Source of the DNA: Whitmania pigra
Taxonomy: Eukaryota; Annelida; Clitellata; Hirudinida; Haemopidae
DNA: 64,000 nucleotides
Direction: 5' to 3'
Assembly: GCA_021613335.1 (NCBI GenBank)
Contig: JAJTWR010000159.1
Coordinates: forward strand, 3,436,001 to 3,500,000
Part shown: one piece after another, positions 59,697 to 64,000 of the stretch
How the letters are laid out: each line of letters begins with the position of its first letter
Numbering within the stretch: position 1 is the stretch's first letter
Notes under the pieces: model-generated
The model's input: only the letters and a program-made list of their open reading frames with translations
Told to the model about the DNA's origin: nothing
The model's database searches: none
Translations under genes and position numbers: made by a program

Positions 59697-59790
59697 GAAT
59701 GGATGAATGGATATGGGTAAATGGATGGGTGAATGGATGGGTGAATGGATGTGGGTGGAATGGATGGATGGCTGAATGTGGGTGGAAAAT
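59697..59790. repeat. GGATG-rich short repeat
   Basis: AATGGATGGGTG and related 12-bp units. Confidence 0.8.
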
Positions 59791-59902
59791 TAGTAGCAAT
59801 TGATAACTTTGGAATGATGAGTGGGGAGGTTTAACTAATTTCATGAGTTCCCAGGGCAAAGCAAGATGAATGGAGACGTGGTTGATCAACGACGTTCAGG
59901 AG

Positions 59903-60200
59903 ATTTCCAATCAATCAAATTATTTCCAATCAATCAAATTATTTTCAATCAATCAAATTATTTCCAAACAATCAAATTATTTTCAATCAATCAAATTACT
60001 TCCAATCAATCAAATGATTATCCAATCAATCAAATTATTTTCAATCAATCAAATTATTTCCAATCAATCAAGTTATTTCCAATCAATCAAATTATTTCCA
60101 ATTAATCAAATTATTTTCAATCAATCAAATTATTTCCAAACAACCAAATTATTTTCAATCAATCAAATTATTTTCAATCAATCAAATTATTAATTTCAAT
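59903..60200. repeat. 19-bp minisatellite, about 15 copies
   Basis: The unit is CCAATCAATCAAATTATTT, with first copies at 59,907 and 59,926, alternating with a TTCAATC variant. Confidence 0.93.
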
Positions 60201-60421
60201 CAACTGATGTATTTTCATTCATTAAGTTACTTTCAATGTTATTAATGCAATAGTTTTGGAGAATATTTTTGAAAAGACCAATTAACGCCTTCTTATCAAT
60301 GGCTTGATGACTTGTTGCTATGGGAACCACAGTTGTTGTTGTTGTGATCAATGACGATGCTTATGCGGCTGTTGTTTGTCGATAACTTTGGTATAATAAT
60401 GCAGGGTGATTTGTTAATAAC

Positions 60422-60478
60422 TGTTGTTATTATTATTATTTTATTATTATATTTATTGTTATTATTATTATTATAACA
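60422..60478. repeat. (TTA)n tract at the 3' side of the Dong/R4-like relic
   Basis: Interrupted TTA triplets directly abutting the end of the retrotransposon coding relic. Confidence 0.88.
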
Positions 60479-60479
60479 A

Positions 60480-61150
60480 TTATTAATAGTATATGCCGAG
60501 GGTCTTCCTGGAATCATTTGAAGGTTATCGAGATAATTCATACTGACTGTTCCGTGGGCACCTATCACAATTTGTATGATTTTTGGCCCTTACGTTCCAC
60601 ATTCTTTGTATTTCAAACTGGAGGTCCTTGTATTTGTTGTATTTTTCTGCTTCTTTCTGTATTACATTTTGATCATCTGGAATTGATATTTCTATAATTT
60701 GGCTCCTGTTTATTTATGACTATAATATCTGGTGTGTTAGCTGGAAATGTCCTATCTGTAATTACTGATTTGTCCCAGAGTAAATCCAATTTTGTCTTGC
60801 TTACAGTAGTTTGTGGTTGATGTTTGTGATATCTGGAATTTGTTTCTATTTGGAATTTTTACAGATCATCCAGTTAATGTATCCTTATTATATCTCTTCG
60901 TAAACTCTATGGGTGCAGCAAGGAGCATCCAGATACTATGTGACAAATACTTTCAACATGAGTGTGGCACATTCTGCATGTTCCTGTCACATGCTGTTTC
61001 AGTATCTTTTTTGAAAGTATCTTGTGTTGAGGGTTTGTTCCTGTGCTGCTACTATTAGACTTTCTGTCTCAATATTTAGTTCAGAGCTTTTTAACCATGC
61101 CCAAGTTCCCTTCACATCTATTCCTGCCTTGTTTATTTCATTAATGAACT
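60480..61150 (-). mobile_element. Dong/R4-like (RLE-type) non-LTR retrotransposon C-terminal relic
   Basis: Minus strand, 5' to 3', with frameshifts and stops. TCRMCHTHVESICHIVSGCS is the C-x-x-C...H-x-x-x-C finger. TKLDLLWDKSVITDR and FPANTPDIIVIN are the restriction-like endonuclease strand with PD. IEISIPDDQNVIQKEAEKYN, KYKDLQFEIQRMWNVRAK, VIGAHGTVSMNYL and MIPGRPSAY complete the signature of this group. The frame breaks off at the (TTA)n boundary, before the usual end of the protein. Confidence 0.85.
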
Positions 61151-61154
61151 GATT

Positions 61155-61196
61155 AGTTGTTGTTATTATTATTATTATTACTATTATATTATTATT
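61155..61196. repeat. (TTA)n tract at the 5' side of the Dong/R4-like relic
   Basis: About 40 bp of TTA triplets. Confidence 0.85.
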
Positions 61197-61635
61197 TAAT
61201 CATTAATATTCATTATCAGTTGTGACACTAATGCGATGATTTAGGATTTCCCAAAGTCTCACGAATTGAATTTATATTTTTTAAAGAAAATATTCTGAAT
61301 AAAAAACTAATTTCCTGTCAGCTGGGAGCAGTTTTAATGTTTGAACGATAAAATCTTCGGTGCTTTTGAATGGCGCGAATTTGCAGACGACTGTGGAGGA
61401 GGCAGCATTCAATTTAACGTCCATCGGAACATAAATCAACAAACCACGTCGATGGATGCAGTCACGTGACTTTTATTCGATTGAGTTTTTTGATCTTCCT
61501 TTCTCCAGACGACTCATTGTTTCCCGCCATTGTGGCTGAGGCTGCCAGGGAGGAAATCATGAAACCGTTCATTGATTGCTTCTCTTCCCATTTTAAACTC
61601 ACTCCGCCAATTGTCTTCGTTTTCGTAGAACTGGC
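61197..61635. other. No feature called
   Basis: A plus-strand open segment (DDSLFPAIVAEAAREEIMKP, 61,510-61,640) follows an AG-acceptor-like CTCCAG but runs into a GAT array and has no recognised domain. Confidence 0.35.
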
Positions 61636-61639
61636 CTAT

Positions 61640-61722
61640 AACGACGATGACGATGACGACAATGATGACGACAACGATGACGATGACGACAACGATGACG
61701 ATGACGATGACGACGACGATGT
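61640..61722. repeat. (GAC/GAT)n tract
   Basis: GACGAT, GACAAC and GACGAC blocks. Confidence 0.93.
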
Positions 61723-62002
61723 TATTCGTGCTTGCCACGGCGGTGCATATTATGTTATGACTTTGATTTGAAGGTAGCTGATTGGATCTTTTTGATGTTT
61801 AGGCGCTGAGACAAAACTACTATTGGGAGTCATGATTATTATTATGTTTTTATTGTTGTTTTTATTATTTATTAATACTGTTATAAATACAGTTTTTAAT
61901 TTCTCTTTGAATTTCCGTGGAGACCAAATTCACCTCATCAATTACACCGGTTTTGATGGAAAAGAGTTCAAGCTTTGTCAGTGTAATAAATTTAAAGTAA
62001 TG

Positions 62003-62258
62003 ATGGTGATGATGATGATGACGGTGATGAGTGATCATCATCCTGATCATGATAATGACAACGATGACGACGACGACGATGATGATGATGATCATAATCA
62101 TGTCGATGATGATGATGATCATAATCATGTCGATGATGATGATGATGATGATGATCATAATCATGTCGATGATGAGGATGATCATAATCATGTCGATGAT
62201 GATGATGATCATAATCATGTCGATGATGATGATGATCATAATCATGTCGATGACCGTG
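62003..62258. repeat. (GAT)n-CATAATCATGTC higher-order repeat
   Basis: GATGATGATGATCATAATCA plus TGTC (24 bp, with longer variants) is repeated six times. Each unit contains the near-palindrome GATCATAATCATG. Confidence 0.93.
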
Positions 62259-62339
62259 AAATCAAAGGTCACGCAGCAATGTCAGAATTAGGGAAGTGAT
62301 AATGAGGAACGTAATGACTGCGAACAGGTGACAACGTCG

Positions 62340-62442
62340 TCGTTGTCGTTGTTGTTGTTGTAGCAGTAGATGACGACGATGATGAAGATGACGATGACGA
62401 CGATGATGATGATGACGATGACGATGACGATGATGATGATGG
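62340..62442. repeat. (GTT)n then (GAC/GAT)n tract
   Basis: A GTT block at 62,340-62,362, then GACGAT/GATGAT to about 62,440. Confidence 0.9.
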
Positions 62443-62512
62443 TGTTGAAGAGTGAGTTTATTCGAGTGGAGATTTCTGAGTACGGAATTACACTCCGATA
62501 ATTATGATGAGT
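62443..62512 (+). repeat. About 70-bp core, second copy
   Basis: TGAAGAGTGAGTTTATTCGA, GTGGAGATTTCTGAG and ACACTCCGATAATTATGATG follow a GAT/GAC array exactly as in the minus-strand copy at 39.5 kb. Confidence 0.88.
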
Positions 62513-63963
62513 ACAAAGCTATGGAGATGATGATAGTGATTATGATTATGTTTATGATTATTTTTATGATTATAGCGTTTGGGTTTAAGTATATAATGGT
62601 ATTTAATGAACATTTAGTTAACATTAATAAAGTAATTTACTTAATAAATTCTAGTAATTAATTGATTTACCTAACATTAAAGTAAAATTATTTTTGTATT
62701 AATTATCATTAGATCATCAATCATCATCAGAATAATATTCAATTCGAAACATAAACATGTTTTGACCTATATGGAGCCGATAAAAAAAACCAACTACAGG
62801 TGTAAAATGCCATCCTCACCTGGATTGAGGTGATCAAATAATGAGTGGCACGTCATTCGACCAAAAATGGAGAAGTAGATGATCATGAAAATCATTTCCA
62901 AGTCACGAGGTGCCTCTCAGGAGATCAAGTGGAGTTGGAAACACGTTGTGCTGTTCTCGTAGTTGTTGTTGATGATGATGATGATGTTGTTGTTGTTGCT
63001 GCTGTTGCTGTTGATGTTGCCGTTGATGTTGTTGTAGTTGTTGTTGATGATGTTGTTGGAAGATTTTAAAGACTTTGAATCCGATTTCTTCTCGAGGCTG
63101 TCTCATCCGTCATTATCGATGTGGACAGCCATTCAGAGGTGACCCGAATGTTCGTCACGTGATCAACTCCGTGTAACGACTTCATCTGGAATCTTCTTCC
63201 TGTTCGCGCTCTTTTCCAGCTCCTCTGCTTTTTATGTCCACGTCTCGTGCCGCGCAGTCGAATGTTTTCCAAGGAAATGCAACTGGATGGAAATTTAAGA
63301 CTCAAAGATTTCATTCTTTTAAGAAGTCCTTTTGTGTTTCTGCTCGGTTGTCGAGAGGAATCACTGGAATGCTTTCAATCGGTGATTGAAATGTTGGTGC
63401 TTTTTGGTGAAATGCTTCTTTATGATTGATGGATCAATCAGTCAGTCAATCTTGTATTTGAAAATCAATCAATCAATGTTATTATTAATCAATCAATCAT
63501 TTATGAATCATTTTTTAAAACCATGCTTTCAATCAAATGATTGACTTCCTTGACTTGAGACATCAGAAAAAATGTACCCCAACCAGGAGGACAGCAGCAT
63601 TCTCAACAACAACAACAACATTAACATAAACAACAAAACAACAACTTGAACAACAGCATTTCCCCTTCCATGAGTCTCGTGTTTTACGAAAGCTTCCTTT
63701 GTCATTTCTTCTCCTGAAATGTCGACGAGTTTTGAAAGGAAAATGTAAAGAAGATGACAAAAATTCATAAAAGAAATTTATGAACTGCAAAACTGAGAAG
63801 CATTTCGGATGATGATGTTGATGATGATGATGATGATGACGATGATGATCCAACATAATTCAGGAATTATAATTCTAAGTGGTGAGTGAAGCTGCATTGA
63901 ATGATGAATCTTATGTTGTTACTATGGAGATGGAGGAGTAGACAAACACTCGATGAATCTTAC
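62513..63963. other. No gene called
   Basis: It contains (GTT/GAT)n at 62,960-63,060, an ATCAATCA repeat at 63,430-63,500, (AAC)n at 63,605-63,650 and (GAT)n at 63,809-63,848. The open frame at 62,845-62,960 and the minus frame at 63,066-63,314 look partly protein-like but show no family. Confidence 0.4.
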
Positions 63964-64000
63964 CTTTCTTTGTCAACTGCTCTTGGTCTCTCCAAAGGTG
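63964..64000 (-). CDS. Candidate 5' exon (partial, runs off the window)
   Basis: Minus-strand sequence ending AAAGAAAG|GTAAGATTC, an excellent splice donor. One frame reads HLWRDQEQLTKK and exits in phase 1, which fits the phase-1 entry of the SUEL exon at 57,568. It is only 37 bp long in the window, so it could be chance or another gene. Confidence 0.38.

Noticed and set aside
61466..61771. Exon reading DDSLFPAIVAEAAREEIMKP
   Set aside because: It is open after an acceptor-like CTCCAG but runs straight into a GAC/GAT array and has no recognised domain or good donor.

Overview
This is nuclear DNA from an animal, most likely an invertebrate bilaterian. The reasons are spliced genes with long AT-rich introns, an RGK-type GTPase (a metazoan family), a membrane protein with extracellular lectin, CUB and sushi modules, several classes of decayed transposon, and very many long trinucleotide repeats, mainly (TAA)n and (GAT)n. 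I cannot place the species more closely. No rRNA, tRNA gene, CRISPR array or prokaryotic feature is visible.

Layout. From 1 to about 27.5 kb there is no recognisable host gene. This part holds AT-rich intergenic DNA, microsatellites, short minisatellites, a LINE reverse-transcriptase relic (6.6-7.2 kb, minus), a hAT/BED transposon remnant (11.8-12.5 kb), tRNA-derived SINE copies and an unknown dispersed repeat (17.4 kb). From 27,540 to 35,317 (plus) there is a five-exon gene for an RGK-family small GTPase of 667 residues, whose exon phases all agree. Its introns carry SINE copies and triplet repeats.

From 35,640 to at least 57,568 (minus), facing the RGK gene and with only about 320 bp between the two stop codons, lies a second gene. 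I assembled it from six phase-compatible exons. In protein order it encodes a SUEL (galactose/rhamnose-binding) lectin domain, a CUB-like domain split over two exons and expanded by a polyglutamine-rich insert, a sushi/CCP module, one transmembrane helix and a cytoplasmic tail of about 287 residues that I do not recognise. Its amino terminus is missing; a short open segment with a good splice donor at the right edge (63,964-64,000) could be the next exon upstream. This domain order is the most novel-looking object in the window.

The large introns of that gene and the DNA to the right are heavily colonised. They contain an R2-superfamily non-LTR relic with zinc-finger, Myb and endonuclease fragments but no recognisable reverse transcriptase (49.1-50.5 kb), a hAT relic with degenerate terminal inverted repeats and a nested SINE tail (50.65-51.73 kb), and a Dong/R4-like endonuclease relic bounded on both sides by (TAA)n (60.5-61.15 kb). 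They also contain several minisatellites, including a 29-bp array at 55.9-56.5 kb and a TGACGTACCATG array at 57.6-58.1 kb, and a roughly 70-bp core found twice inside GAT arrays (39.5 and 62.45 kb).

The RGK protein should act at the inner plasma membrane on voltage-gated calcium channels and the cytoskeleton, as its vertebrate relatives do. The second protein should be a surface receptor or adhesion molecule. Nothing in the sequence shows that they work together beyond their convergent arrangement. All exon boundaries are inferred by reading splice signals and phases by eye; none has transcript support here.
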